Shown: in pieces, positions 16,881 through 24,995 of the stretch
How the letters are laid out: every line of letters starts with the position of its first letter
Numbering within the stretch: the first letter of the stretch is position 1
IMG/VR virus record: IMGVR_UViG_3300045921_000143
Coordinates: 1-37,021 of that record
Origin: a virus
Direction: 5' to 3' (one strand)
DNA length: 37,021 nucleotides
Program-made: the position numbers and the translations under genes
Notes under the pieces: generated by a model
The model's input: the letters and a program-made list of their open reading frames with translations, nothing else
What the model was told of the DNA's origin: nothing
Databases searched by the model: none

Positions 16881-18730
16881 ACAGTCGCCAGTCCTTTCGG
16901 GGTTTCAGCAATCTGCACACTATACACAGTCGTGTTGCCAGTCAGCTCCACCTGCCACCGGTCGGACTTGAAGCCGGTCGACGGACGCAGGATACGCTCG
17001 GTGCTGACGACCCGGTCAAAGGCCACAAACCTGTTACCACTTTTGTCCCACGCGTACAGAGTGCACCGCACAGCCGGCGTCTGCACGGACTGGAAGCCGA
17101 TGTCGTACAGCAGGCCGCCACACAGCGGCTGCCTGATCTCCGGCTCGGTCCAATCAAGAACCTCACCGGCAGCCTGCGCCGGGAACCCGCACAGCACGTG
17201 TCCACCAAGCGTGTCAATCGGTACGCCGGCAGCGAAGAGGGCATTGTTGTACGTACCGTAGTACTCCCTAGCATCGTCAGACACGTCGTTGTCGGTGGCG
17301 TCGAACTGAATGCGGATTGCTCCGAAGTTAACCGGCGTCGGGGTCTGGTAGACCTTCGATTGCCACCGCCAGAAAAATCGCTCGACTTGCTCCGGATCCC
17401 ACTCCCACAAGCGGTCCTGATAAATCAGGTTCACGTTACCGGTATAGCGATCGGTCTCAATACCGACCACACCAGAAAATCCAGACAGGGTTACCAGCTT
17501 GACGGTTGGCTCAGTGGGGGTAAACACCAGCCCGTTGGAGCCGTCGTAGAACGCGATGTACTGCAACCCTAGCTGTGCGGCAAAAATGTTGGACGGGTTG
17601 TAGGCCGCCCATTCTTCCTTCGTCAGGATGTCTTGCGTGATGACCTGCGCACCGCCGGAATTGGCCATGACCAGACCATTGATCGAGGCGTAGTAGACGC
17701 CCGCTGTCGTGGCGACCATGCTGCGCTTAGACAGGCAAGGCTCAACAGCGTCCATCTTTTCAAGCGTGAACCCGGCAGGTGTCGTGCCCTGTCCGAAGTA
17801 CGGCTTCGACTCAGTGCCAATGACGACAGTAGACCCCCACACAGCCGCACCGACGATCGGGAACTCGGTAGACAGCTCGTACTCGGCGGGCCACGCGTGC
17901 GGGCGGTACGGCTCGGAGAACAACAGTCGCCGGCCCTTCCACCCGATCAGGTAGCCGTTCGGCATGGCGACAATGCCGTCAAGGTCGGCTGGCGGCTCGG
18001 CCCACGTCGTAGACTCGAGCAGCTGATTAGATGCAACAGTAGTATCCGGCTGGTTATCGTTGTAGGTGGCCACATTCAGTGCGACCTCGGCTACAAAGAA
18101 GAACGCCGTCGATACCTCGCCAGCCACAGTGCGGTAGATGCGCTTCTTGACGATGTTCCGGTCTGCGGCGTTTGGTACAGTGGTATCCATCCCGCTAATG
18201 GCCCACGTAGAAGTACCATCACCATCGACCAACGTCGGGTCAGACGGTTGCCCCTCCTCACCGTAGGCGGAGACGAACGTGTAGACGTAGGACCTAACGT
18301 CGCTACCGACCGACCCGGGCACCACGGTCGGGGCGTTGACCGGACGAGGTACACCAAGGATGAGCGGCGGAAGCCCGTTGTGGATGCGGCTGTACGTGGT
18401 CATGGTGGTACGCTCGCCGCCGCCAGCTATGTAGTAGCGATCGAACGCGTCGTTGACCAACGGAGAGCGGACTACGTCCACGTTCCGGTTGCCAAACACC
18501 AGCCACTTGTCATCGTAGTAGTCGCCCTCGTCCGGAACGACGAACGCACGGCGGACGGTGAAATACTCATCGAACCGAGTAATTTCACGCGGCGCGCGGA
18601 ACCCACGAATCTCACCGTTCAGCAGCTTCGTGTTCTGGGCAACCGTGGCTGCCATGGGAGCCAGCAGGCGATCGGACACCCGAGGCGCCAGCCCCTGAAA
18701 CATCTCCAGCTTGATGCCGATACCAGCCAT
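16877..18730 (-). CDS. Tail nozzle-like virion protein, 617 aa
   Basis: ATG 18730 shares a base with the previous stop (TAATG), with GAGGTG five bases upstream. The opening (MFQGLAPRVSDRLLAP followed by VAQNTKLLNGEIRGF) is typical of a widespread podophage virion protein usually placed with tail tubular protein B/nozzle proteins. The rest is beta-rich with propeller-like elements (VYYASINGLVMANSGG, WEWDPEQVERFFWRWQSKVY). There are no membrane segments or catalytic motifs. Inferred role: the nozzle or lower tail tube below the adaptor ring. Location between the fibre-like gene and the endolysin fits a structural protein. The nozzle name is from resemblance and context, and it could instead be another tail-tube component. 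Confidence 0.6.
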   Translation of the reverse strand: MAGIGIKLEMFQGLAPRVSDRLLAPMAATVAQNTKLLNGEIRGFRAPREITRFDEYFTVRRAFVVPDEGDYYDDKWLVFGNRNVDVVRSPLVNDAFDRYYIAGGGERTTMTTYSRIHNGLPPLILGVPRPVNAPTVVPGSVGSDVRSYVYTFVSAYGEEGQPSDPTLVDGDGTSTWAISGMDTTVPNAADRNIVKKRIYRTVAGEVSTAFFFVAEVALNVATYNDNQPDTTVASNQLLESTTWAEPPADLDGIVAMPNGYLIGWKGRRLLFSEPYRPHAWPAEYELSTEFPIVGAAVWGSTVVIGTESKPYFGQGTTPAGFTLEKMDAVEPCLSKRSMVATTAGVYYASINGLVMANSGGAQVITQDILTKEEWAAYNPSNIFAAQLGLQYIAFYDGSNGLVFTPTEPTVKLVTLSGFSGVVGIETDRYTGNVNLIYQDRLWEWDPEQVERFFWRWQSKVYQTPTPVNFGAIRIQFDATDNDVSDDAREYYGTYNNALFAAGVPIDTLGGHVLCGFPAQAAGEVLDWTEPEIRQPLCGGLLYDIGFQSVQTPAVRCTLYAWDKSGNRFVAFDRVVSTERILRPSTGFKSDRWQVELTGNTTVYSVQIAETPKGLATV

Positions 18731-21573
18731 TAGGACACCTCATTCTCCCAGTCGTAGGCCGAGTAGCCGGCAGGCTGGTCTATGAATGGTCCAGTGAAGT
18801 TAACCGTGACCACGCGTTCGGTGGAATCAAGGCTGGAGGCCATAATCAACGAACGCAGAGGAATGTTCTGGTACAAGGAACCAATCGGTACGGTATCGAC
18901 CAGCACGCGCAAGCCAGAGACAATCTTCCAGAACTTGACCTCGTTGGCAGCAAAGTCGATACCAACACAAACCGTGTCGCCGGCGGTGAACGTAGGGGCG
19001 GAAGTGGTGTACACAGAGCCGTCAGCGTACACCGTACCCTTGTCGCCGTACGTGTAGGTCCCTACCCTGTTCTGCATAAAGGCGCCGAACAGCACGCCAG
19101 AACCCCCTACCCCGTTGGTCTGGTGGGCTGTGCAGACGCCAATAAACGTGCGTTCGCCCGAAGTGGTTTCAAACGGCGACGCCGCAACAGTGGCCTCAAA
19201 GTAGTACTTGTTTGGCCCGTACGCAGGATGAACAACGTGCAGCGGGAACCCCGTAGCGGGCGACACGTTGAACACCGGAGGTCCGACAGTGAGCCCACCT
19301 GCCGTCTCGCTAAACCCAAGATAGTCGCCGCCAGACACTCGAGCTGGCTCAGCAATCTGCCCAACGGGAATCAGCTCAAACGCGCAGCCAAGCGCATTGT
19401 TAGTGAAATTGACCCCGTTTATACGCCTACGTCCAACACCTACTGCCGACGTGACCGCCGAACCGCCGGTACGAATCTGCCCCCTAGACAACGCCGGCAA
19501 GAACTCACCTTCGTACAGGCCAAGCCAGCCGCCTAGCGTATTGGCATGCAAAGGAGTAGCAGCCGGACTGATGTCAGATGTCGAGCTGTTGGTAGACCCA
19601 AACGCAACACGGTACGTACCAGTCGAGGGCGGCGTGAAGGTGCCAGACACAGTGCTACCCGACGCAATTGACCCGGGAAACGCCCCATTGGAAAACGACG
19701 CGTTGCTCAGACCACTACCAAGATCGGCGGTCTTCCAGCGGCCGGTCGACCCAGAATCAAAAACCATGCCTGCAGTGAAAGAACCACCGCTGGGCACGTT
19801 GGTAACCCGCATGTAGCTGTACGAAAAGGCCCCGGGCTCACAAAAAGCCCCCGCCAACGTGTAGACCTGCCCACCTGTCAAAGTAACGTCGAAATACACC
19901 TCATGCCGTGAGTTAGCAGTCTCGGTGGGGTTCAACGACGATGGGTTATTGGTAGCAGCATTGTCCGTTACAACCATCGCTGTGCTGGACAGCGACGCAA
20001 GATTTCGATGGTTGTAGGGTACAAGGTTCTGCAGCTCGTTTTGCTCTGGGGTGACGATAGCAGTCACAAGCCCGTACCGCGCGGCGCCGGTAGGCGGGGT
20101 ACGGTTGTGCCCTTCAAGAAAGTCTGGCGTGTCGCCGACCATCTGAAGAGTGCCAATCGGATTAGTGCTATCGTTTCGGATCACCGACGAAACAAACACA
20201 AACTTGCCGCCGGGGGCAAGGTTGCCCATGTACGGCGTAGCGACGAACGCTCCGGAATCCAGATTGACAGCGGCGGACACGCGCGGGTTGATCGTCGGAA
20301 CTATCTGCCCAATCGGACGAGACACCCTAACCCCACGGAACGCGTGGATGCAGGAAATGAGATACGCAGCGGTGTCAGTGATCGTTAGCGTCCAAGTCGT
20401 ATCACCAGCAGCCAAGAACCGGTAGGCGTAGAGCAGCTCGTAATTGTTGCTCAGAGACGAAGAACGATCACCGTGCGTGGAATCGTTGTTACCGTTCCGC
20501 TGATTTAGAGGAGTCCACCCAGCCGGCAAAATTGTAGCGTTGCCCTTTTTGATTAGCAGGCACCACAGCAGGAAATCGCCTTCCTCAGCACCGATCGGCG
20601 GGCTGATAGTCACGTTGGACGTCGGGTTAGTGTTGATGCACACGGAATCAACGTAGGTCAGGTCGCCCCAACCAACGATGTTTGAGCTAGGCCCTTCGCC
20701 GGCTAAGGTACCGACCGCCCTGACGTACCAATTGTAGGAGTTCTCGTCGAGGTCGACGGTGGTGTCGGTATACGTGGTAGCGGGCGCAGTGACTGTCGCC
20801 AGCAACGTATACGGCCCACCATTTACACGCCGGTAGACCTTGTACGAAGCCAGCGTGTCACCAGAGCCGGGCGTAGCAACGGTCCACGACAGATCGTAGT
20901 CACCACCATTGCGCGTGCCGGTCAACACCGGCGCAGAAGGCGGCAGGAAGCTGACCTGCGGCTGGTTCACGACGTTGGAAGCCGGGCCATCCCCGCCAAA
21001 CAAGCCGACCGGTACAACGTACCAGTCATAGCTGTTGTTCAAGGCGTCGATGGAATCGTCAAGGTACCCCGTCACATCGCCGTCGACCTCAGCAAGCAAG
21101 CTGTAGGCCCCAGCGTTCACCCGCCGGTATATCTCGTACCGAAGGATGATGTCGTCGGTGGCCGGAGTAGCTGCAGTCCAGCTAAGCTCAAAGGACGTAC
21201 CACCAAACGAGCCAGACAGCACGACGGTCGACGGAGCAGGCGCGACGCCCGAGAGCTGATCCAAGAAGCCCTTCGTCACCGTGTGCACAACGACAGCGCC
21301 AGCCGGGAAAGCACGCGCGACGGTGCCCTCCACCCCCCGCTCTACGGTCAGGCTGTCACCGGACCGTCCGGTGCAGTAGCAAACCTCGAAATTGCCGGCA
21401 TCATCGAAGACGACCAGACTGAAGATGGAGTCTGGGTACGAGGCCGTGGACGGCGACGGGAACAGCGCCCCGCTACCACCCACAAGCGAAAAAACCGTGT
21501 CTGGCGCTGAGACAGCCGCTACAAGGGTAGATCGGGCGAAGTTCTTGAACAGGAACTTGCGGAACTCCAGCAT
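18730..21573 (-). CDS. Tail appendage protein with N-terminal virion module, two FN3 domains and SPRY-like C-terminus, 947 aa
   Basis: ATG 21573 overlaps the previous stop (TGATG). In order: residues 1-105, a beta-rich module ending in VERGVEGTVARAFPAG that is shared with the next two upstream genes; two fibronectin type III domains at about 110-205 and 208-300, each with an SWT...YEIYRRV or YKVYRRV strand and an SYDWYV/SYNWYV strand; a phage module at about 300-470 (GDFLLWCLL, PAGWTPL); a low-complexity middle; and about 759-947 a SPRY/B30.2-like lectin fold (KYYFEATV, GTYTYGDKG, GDTVCVGIDFAANEVKFWK). Such multidomain proteins decorate tails and bind host surfaces. Inferred: a receptor- or glycan-binding appendage at the tail tip. 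Confidence 0.75.
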   Translation of the reverse strand: MLEFRKFLFKNFARSTLVAAVSAPDTVFSLVGGSGALFPSPSTASYPDSIFSLVVFDDAGNFEVCYCTGRSGDSLTVERGVEGTVARAFPAGAVVVHTVTKGFLDQLSGVAPAPSTVVLSGSFGGTSFELSWTAATPATDDIILRYEIYRRVNAGAYSLLAEVDGDVTGYLDDSIDALNNSYDWYVVPVGLFGGDGPASNVVNQPQVSFLPPSAPVLTGTRNGGDYDLSWTVATPGSGDTLASYKVYRRVNGGPYTLLATVTAPATTYTDTTVDLDENSYNWYVRAVGTLAGEGPSSNIVGWGDLTYVDSVCINTNPTSNVTISPPIGAEEGDFLLWCLLIKKGNATILPAGWTPLNQRNGNNDSTHGDRSSSLSNNYELLYAYRFLAAGDTTWTLTITDTAAYLISCIHAFRGVRVSRPIGQIVPTINPRVSAAVNLDSGAFVATPYMGNLAPGGKFVFVSSVIRNDSTNPIGTLQMVGDTPDFLEGHNRTPPTGAARYGLVTAIVTPEQNELQNLVPYNHRNLASLSSTAMVVTDNAATNNPSSLNPTETANSRHEVYFDVTLTGGQVYTLAGAFCEPGAFSYSYMRVTNVPSGGSFTAGMVFDSGSTGRWKTADLGSGLSNASFSNGAFPGSIASGSTVSGTFTPPSTGTYRVAFGSTNSSTSDISPAATPLHANTLGGWLGLYEGEFLPALSRGQIRTGGSAVTSAVGVGRRRINGVNFTNNALGCAFELIPVGQIAEPARVSGGDYLGFSETAGGLTVGPPVFNVSPATGFPLHVVHPAYGPNKYYFEATVAASPFETTSGERTFIGVCTAHQTNGVGGSGVLFGAFMQNRVGTYTYGDKGTVYADGSVYTTSAPTFTAGDTVCVGIDFAANEVKFWKIVSGLRVLVDTVPIGSLYQNIPLRSLIMASSLDSTERVVTVNFTGPFIDQPAGYSAYDWENEVS

Positions 21574-21881
21574 CAGAGGTCCCTCAAGTATTCAAGAATC
21601 CCCGCAGTAATCGGCATGGTGACCTGAGCGCCAACAGGGAACGCCTGCGCAGTGGTGCCCTCCCGCGCCCGCAGAACAGACAGCACGTTGTACTCGCGCT
21701 GGTCGCAGTACATGATCTCGCGAACACCGGTGGCGGGGTCGCGGACCACGATCACGAACTCGTCGTAGTACGGGTCAGGGTCAGGAAAAAGACCCCCGTT
21801 AGAGACCGTGATCGTGGTATCGCCAGCAGCGATCGCCACAGTCGTAATGTCCGACACGTTGTTAGCAAAGATGAAAGCCAT
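21573..21881 (-). CDS. Stand-alone virion module protein, 102 aa
   Basis: ATG 21881 overlaps the previous stop (TGATG), with AAGGTGG about seven bases upstream. The whole protein consists of the module that forms the N-terminus of both neighbouring genes: a TTITVSNGGLFP strand, a long strand with YYDEFVIVVRD, the RAREGTTAQAFPVG signature, and a closing helix ILEYLRDL. No other domain is present. Seen directly: the match to residues 1-105 of the 947 aa protein and 1-100 of the 351 aa collar protein. Inferred: a small virion piece that binds the same site as its neighbours, perhaps a cap, spacer or competitor for appendage attachment. Confidence 0.7.
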   Translation of the reverse strand: MAFIFANNVSDITTVAIAAGDTTITVSNGGLFPDPDPYYDEFVIVVRDPATGVREIMYCDQREYNVLSVLRAREGTTAQAFPVGAQVTMPITAGILEYLRDL

Positions 21882-22936
21882 CAGCTTGCCACCTTCATGA
21901 TGTAGTAGATGCCGGTGTACGGTGGTACGATGGTGCTGGTGGGAACAGAGTGCTGGTGCGCGCTTGCCGCCGTCATAGTGGCAGTGTGAGTGTGGGCCTC
22001 ACCGCCACCAGTCTCTTCAAGGATCTTAATGCCGCTGCCAGTAACGGTGACGTAGCTAGAAAACTGGCCGTTTTTTATTTCGCCAATAACGCCCGCGTTT
22101 GGCTGAGTGAGGGGGCGCACAGAACCGTAATCGGGAGCGGACCAGACTCTGTGGCCGTGCGTAGGCATCTGCTCAACAGTCAGAGCAGTGGAGCCGATGG
22201 TCAGCGGGTGAGTGTGACCGCCGCCGGGGTCGACGTTAATCGACGAGCCGCTCCACCCGCCCGTCTCGTTGAGCGAGGTGGGGCCGCCGGCACCGCGAAC
22301 GAACCGGCCACGCAGGTCGGGGGTACCATTCGTACCATCGCAGAGCGCCCACCCGGTAGGGATGGACAACAGCGAACCAAACCACATGATGATGGCGCCG
22401 GTCGGGAACCGGGTCATCACTGGGTCGGTCTCGACCACGAGCCTCTGCCCGCCAGCAGTAGCGCGAGTACCATCAGCTGGCACGAGGATCTGGTTAGACG
22501 AATTGGTCTCCGATCCGCGTATTGCGGTGCCAGCAAGAATGCCGCCCTCAACAACAGTCGTCCCGGTAAGACGAGCGTTCTTGATCTTGTTGGTAGCGAA
22601 GTCGATATCGCCAGTAACAGTGTCGCCATCCTTCTGCAGCAAGTTGTCCATGGTGCCGGAGGTAAGCCTCAGCTCCACACGTGTCGTGTTCAGGACCCAC
22701 GACTGAGCTGAAGTGCCCTCCTGCCCACGCACCACCGTCAACAGGTTGCCGGTTCTACTGGTGCACTTCACGATCTCAAGGTCGCCATCGGCATTCACAA
22801 GGGCGGCCACGAAGTAATTGCCACCAGTCGGACTCGGAAACGCCGCCCCAGACGCAACCTGAATGACCGTAGTGGTTGGAGTAATGCTGGCAGCGAGGAG
22901 GCTGCTTGCGTTGTTCGAGAAGAGCTGCTTAGCCAC
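21881..22936 (-). CDS. Tail collar-domain appendage protein, 351 aa
   Basis: GTG 22936 overlaps the upstream stop by eight bases. Residues 1-100 are the shared virion module (TTVIQVASGAAFPSP, VVRGQEGTSAQSW). Residues about 177-217 form a phage tail collar domain: FPTGAIIMWFGS, GWALCDGTNGTPDLRGRFVRG. The C-terminal part is Gly- and His-rich with several HxH pairs (GGGHTHP, HGH, EAHTHTA, AHQHS), as in collar/fibre proteins of T4 gp12/gp37 type where such pairs bind metal. It ends YTGIYYIMKVAS, a common closing strand of this family. Inferred role: a short trimeric tail fibre or tip that takes part in host binding. Confidence 0.82.
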   Translation of the reverse strand: MAKQLFSNNASSLLAASITPTTTVIQVASGAAFPSPTGGNYFVAALVNADGDLEIVKCTSRTGNLLTVVRGQEGTSAQSWVLNTTRVELRLTSGTMDNLLQKDGDTVTGDIDFATNKIKNARLTGTTVVEGGILAGTAIRGSETNSSNQILVPADGTRATAGGQRLVVETDPVMTRFPTGAIIMWFGSLLSIPTGWALCDGTNGTPDLRGRFVRGAGGPTSLNETGGWSGSSINVDPGGGHTHPLTIGSTALTVEQMPTHGHRVWSAPDYGSVRPLTQPNAGVIGEIKNGQFSSYVTVTGSGIKILEETGGGEAHTHTATMTAASAHQHSVPTSTIVPPYTGIYYIMKVAS

Positions 22937-23249
22937 GCTGAATCTCCCTCACGTCGAAGAGGATCTCGTCCTCTCGGGTCTGTCCGGCGCTGGTCGTCAC
23001 CGTGAACGTAACGGTGTACTCCTCACCGCTGACTCCGCCCTCGGCGTAGTACGCGAAGCGGTCCAAGTCGGGGCCGATCACGATGTCGGTGATCTCAAAC
23101 GGCGGAGTAGTCGCGTTGTCGACCGCCGCGGTCACCGTAGTAATGCGCTCACCTTCTTCCAGCCAACGGGAATAGTTCACCAGCCGGCGGCGAACTTCGT
23201 TCGGCTGCTGGACATAACGCCCAAGGATGCTGTAGGCCCCTATGCGCAT
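22929..23249 (-). CDS. Virion protein of unknown fold, 106 aa
   Basis: The frame is open from 23306, but the better start is ATG 23249 (MRIGAYSILGRYV), which has GAGG five bases upstream and overlaps the previous gene by ten bases; the longer start would overlap it by 67. The N-terminal third is helical (VRRRLVNYSRWLEEGE), and the rest is beta-rich with an Ig-like look (ITTVTAAVDNATTPP, EEYTVTFTVTTSAG). Small proteins of this plan are common in podophage tail regions beside fibre genes. No catalytic motif is seen. Inferred: a minor tail or fibre-base component, from context only. Confidence 0.65.
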   Translation of the reverse strand: MRIGAYSILGRYVQQPNEVRRRLVNYSRWLEEGERITTVTAAVDNATTPPFEITDIVIGPDLDRFAYYAEGGVSGEEYTVTFTVTTSAGQTREDEILFDVREIQRG

Positions 23250-23866
23250 GACGACCTCGAGATCACCGGCTGGCAGCAGGATTCTACCCCAGATCGCGGT
23301 GCGCACGCACGATCGCTGGCAAGCAGGCGGCGGCCGAGGTAGACACCGAAGGCCAGCAAAGCTGGCGCACCAATGGTCTCGCCAAGCGTCAGGTTGGCGG
23401 CAAGGGGCGTGGTAGAGAGCTGGCCCACTGTCTCCCCCGGGACAACCCGGAAGTACCCGCCATTCTCCGCATACGCGTACAGAAAATAGTCCTCTCCGTT
23501 CAGCTCCAGTGGAGTGCCGAGAATGCTGTCAGGCCCCCAGTAAGCTACAAGGCGCGAAGTGGTAGGCGTGCCGGTGTCCTCGAACAGGACTACATGGTAG
23601 GCAGAACGATCATCAAGTATCTGCGCCCACTTTATGGGCGACCGCGCAGAGTAGATTCGAGCATCCCCTTCACCGGTCACCTCTGGTACGTCGATCGCGC
23701 TGCTTGTATCGATTACGAACGTGTCATCTATGTCGCTACGGTGCACGTTGGATGCGCTGTACACGAAGCCTTGCGCGAGGAGCAGCGCCTTGAAAGTACC
23801 GCCCTCCCAGTCAAGGGTCTCGTCGACCAGAGCCTGTGCCGCAACGGGATAAACACGTGCAGTCAT
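23240..23866 (-). CDS. Putative virion structural protein, 208 aa
   Basis: ATG 23866 overlaps the previous stop (TAATG); no strong ribosome site is seen, so coupling to the upstream gene is likely. Residues 1-150 form a compact beta-rich domain (FKALLLAQGFVYSAS, HRSDIDDTFVID, HVVLFEDTGTP, DYFLYAYAENGGYF) like many phage minor tail proteins. Residues about 160-185 are hydrophobic (GAPALLAFGVYLG), and the last 25 are Cys/Arg/Ser rich and look poorly folded. The Cys-rich end overlaps the next gene only by ten bases. I do not recognise a named family. Role inferred from its place among tail genes. Confidence 0.65.
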   Translation of the reverse strand: MTARVYPVAAQALVDETLDWEGGTFKALLLAQGFVYSASNVHRSDIDDTFVIDTSSAIDVPEVTGEGDARIYSARSPIKWAQILDDRSAYHVVLFEDTGTPTTSRLVAYWGPDSILGTPLELNGEDYFLYAYAENGGYFRVVPGETVGQLSTTPLAANLTLGETIGAPALLAFGVYLGRRLLASDRACAPRSGVESCCQPVISRSSCA

Positions 23867-24564
23867 TAACGTCGCGCCACGTTCCAGCCACCGGGGAACA
23901 CCCAGTTCTGGGTACCGTTGAAACCGGTGTCAGCTTCAGAACGCCAGCGGCCAATCTCCGACATGAATCGTCGACGATGCTCACCGGCAAGAATGAGGTT
24001 CGAGTACGGCTTGTTTGGGTGCAGAAGAACCCTCGCCAAGTACCCGTTGAGGATCGCGTCGTAGAACTTGATTGCGGCAATGCGGGGCAGGTGCTCGACT
24101 GACTGCTTCGGGGTCAGGGCAACGTCCACAGCCAACGTGCCGAGACCGTCCGACTCGAGCTGCGGGTAGACCTTGACGGCGTCAGGTGGGTTGCTGACGT
24201 AGTACGCCACCGGCCTGTTCGAGGACGAGTCCGGCTCGAGTGGCGGGGCGGCGATCGGCGCTAGCTGACTGTAGGCATTCGTGTCAGTAGGCTTGAACAT
24301 GACACGAAGGACAGCCACCACGTTGGAGAACTCGTCGTACGGCGAAAGCCAGTACTCCTTGTCACCGGTCCGAGCAGCGATGTTCGACATGCGCACGCGC
24401 CACGCGTAGGACCGCTCAAAGAACTCGCGGGCAGCGAGGACAAGCTCGCGGGCAGCGACAGCGCGCACCAGCCCGGGCGTCAGCGGGAGGGCGTCCTTGA
24501 GCCACGTGTCTAGCGTGACATCGCACTCGCACCCAGTACCTTCGAGGAAGACCGAGTCGGTCAT
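23866..24564 (-). CDS. Tail tubular A / adaptor-type protein, 232 aa
   Basis: ATG 24564 stands two bases after the previous stop and has GGGGGT upstream. The plan fits podophage adaptor (gatekeeper, tail tubular A-like) proteins: N-terminal helices with LVLAAREFFERSYAWRV, a middle beta region beginning EYWLSPYDEFSNVVAVLRV, a tip region with YYVSNPPDAVKVYP, and C-terminal helices (AAIKFYDAILNGYLARVL, HRRRFMSEIGRWRSEAD). Known adaptor rings sit below the portal and join the head to the tail nozzle. The gene lies right after a small head-tail joining-type gene and ahead of the tail genes, which supports this role. Confidence 0.65.
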   Translation of the reverse strand: MTDSVFLEGTGCECDVTLDTWLKDALPLTPGLVRAVAARELVLAAREFFERSYAWRVRMSNIAARTGDKEYWLSPYDEFSNVVAVLRVMFKPTDTNAYSQLAPIAAPPLEPDSSSNRPVAYYVSNPPDAVKVYPQLESDGLGTLAVDVALTPKQSVEHLPRIAAIKFYDAILNGYLARVLLHPNKPYSNLILAGEHRRRFMSEIGRWRSEADTGFNGTQNWVFPGGWNVARR

Positions 24565-24566
24565 GA

Positions 24567-24935
24567 TCAGACCCCCAACAGCGTCGAGCGGAACTGCTGA
24601 AGCAACGTCATCGCACGACCGTCCACAGTGAACTCGTCGTTCGTGATCTCGGTAACCGCAACAACGTAGTTCACAAGTGCGGGGATGAACTGATCCTCGA
24701 CGTCAACCTCGGCGGAAAGAGCAGTCTCGCCAGAGCCGGGGGTCCCGGCAGTGATGCGAGGTACGTTCAGGGAGTTCGCGTCGTACAGGGTGTAGAACGC
24801 GTCAGGACGCAGGCGTGCAAGTTCCAGCAAGCCGCGGTTGAGTACGGCTACGAGGTCGGCGTCCGAAAACCGGTTGTCTACCGTGTCCTGAAGCAGAACC
24901 CGGCTATCGTCGATGATCGTCTGATACGTAGCCAT
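24567..24935 (-). CDS. Head-tail adaptor-like protein, 122 aa
   Basis: ATG 24935 has a strong GGGAGGAG box four bases upstream, between the terminator and the start. N-terminal helices (TIIDDSRVLLQDTVDNRFSD, LVAVLNRGLLELARLRPDAF) precede a short beta part (LNVPRITAG) and C-terminal helices (FIPALVNYVVAVTEI, MTLLQQFRSTLLGV). This helix-strand-helix plan is shared by small phage joining proteins found directly after the major capsid gene (DUF6682-like). Inferred role: a connector ring component that joins portal and tail adaptor. There is no catalytic motif. Expression needs read-through of the capsid terminator or a promoter not seen. Confidence 0.65.
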   Translation of the reverse strand: MATYQTIIDDSRVLLQDTVDNRFSDADLVAVLNRGLLELARLRPDAFYTLYDANSLNVPRITAGTPGSGETALSAEVDVEDQFIPALVNYVVAVTEITNDEFTVDGRAMTLLQQFRSTLLGV

Positions 24936-24950
24936 GGGCTCCTCCCGTTA

Positions 24951-24986
24951 AGAAACCCGGGGGGCCTGTCACAGCCCCCCGGGGTT
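24951..24986 (-). terminator. Intrinsic terminator after the major capsid gene
   Basis: A G/C-rich hairpin: arms at 24954-24965 and 24974-24986, an eight-base loop at 24966-24973, and one bulged base (24984). Read on the minus strand the stem ends in AACCC paired region and is followed by TTTCTT. It lies ten bases after the capsid stop (24996), so it should end or attenuate transcripts from the scaffold/capsid genes before the tail genes. The T-run is short, so termination may be partial. Confidence 0.8.
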
Positions 24987-24995
24987 CGTCAGGGC

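Noticed and set aside
17633-18733. 366-codon plus-strand ORF
   Set aside because: Antisense to the nozzle-like gene; Arg/His-rich product without domains.
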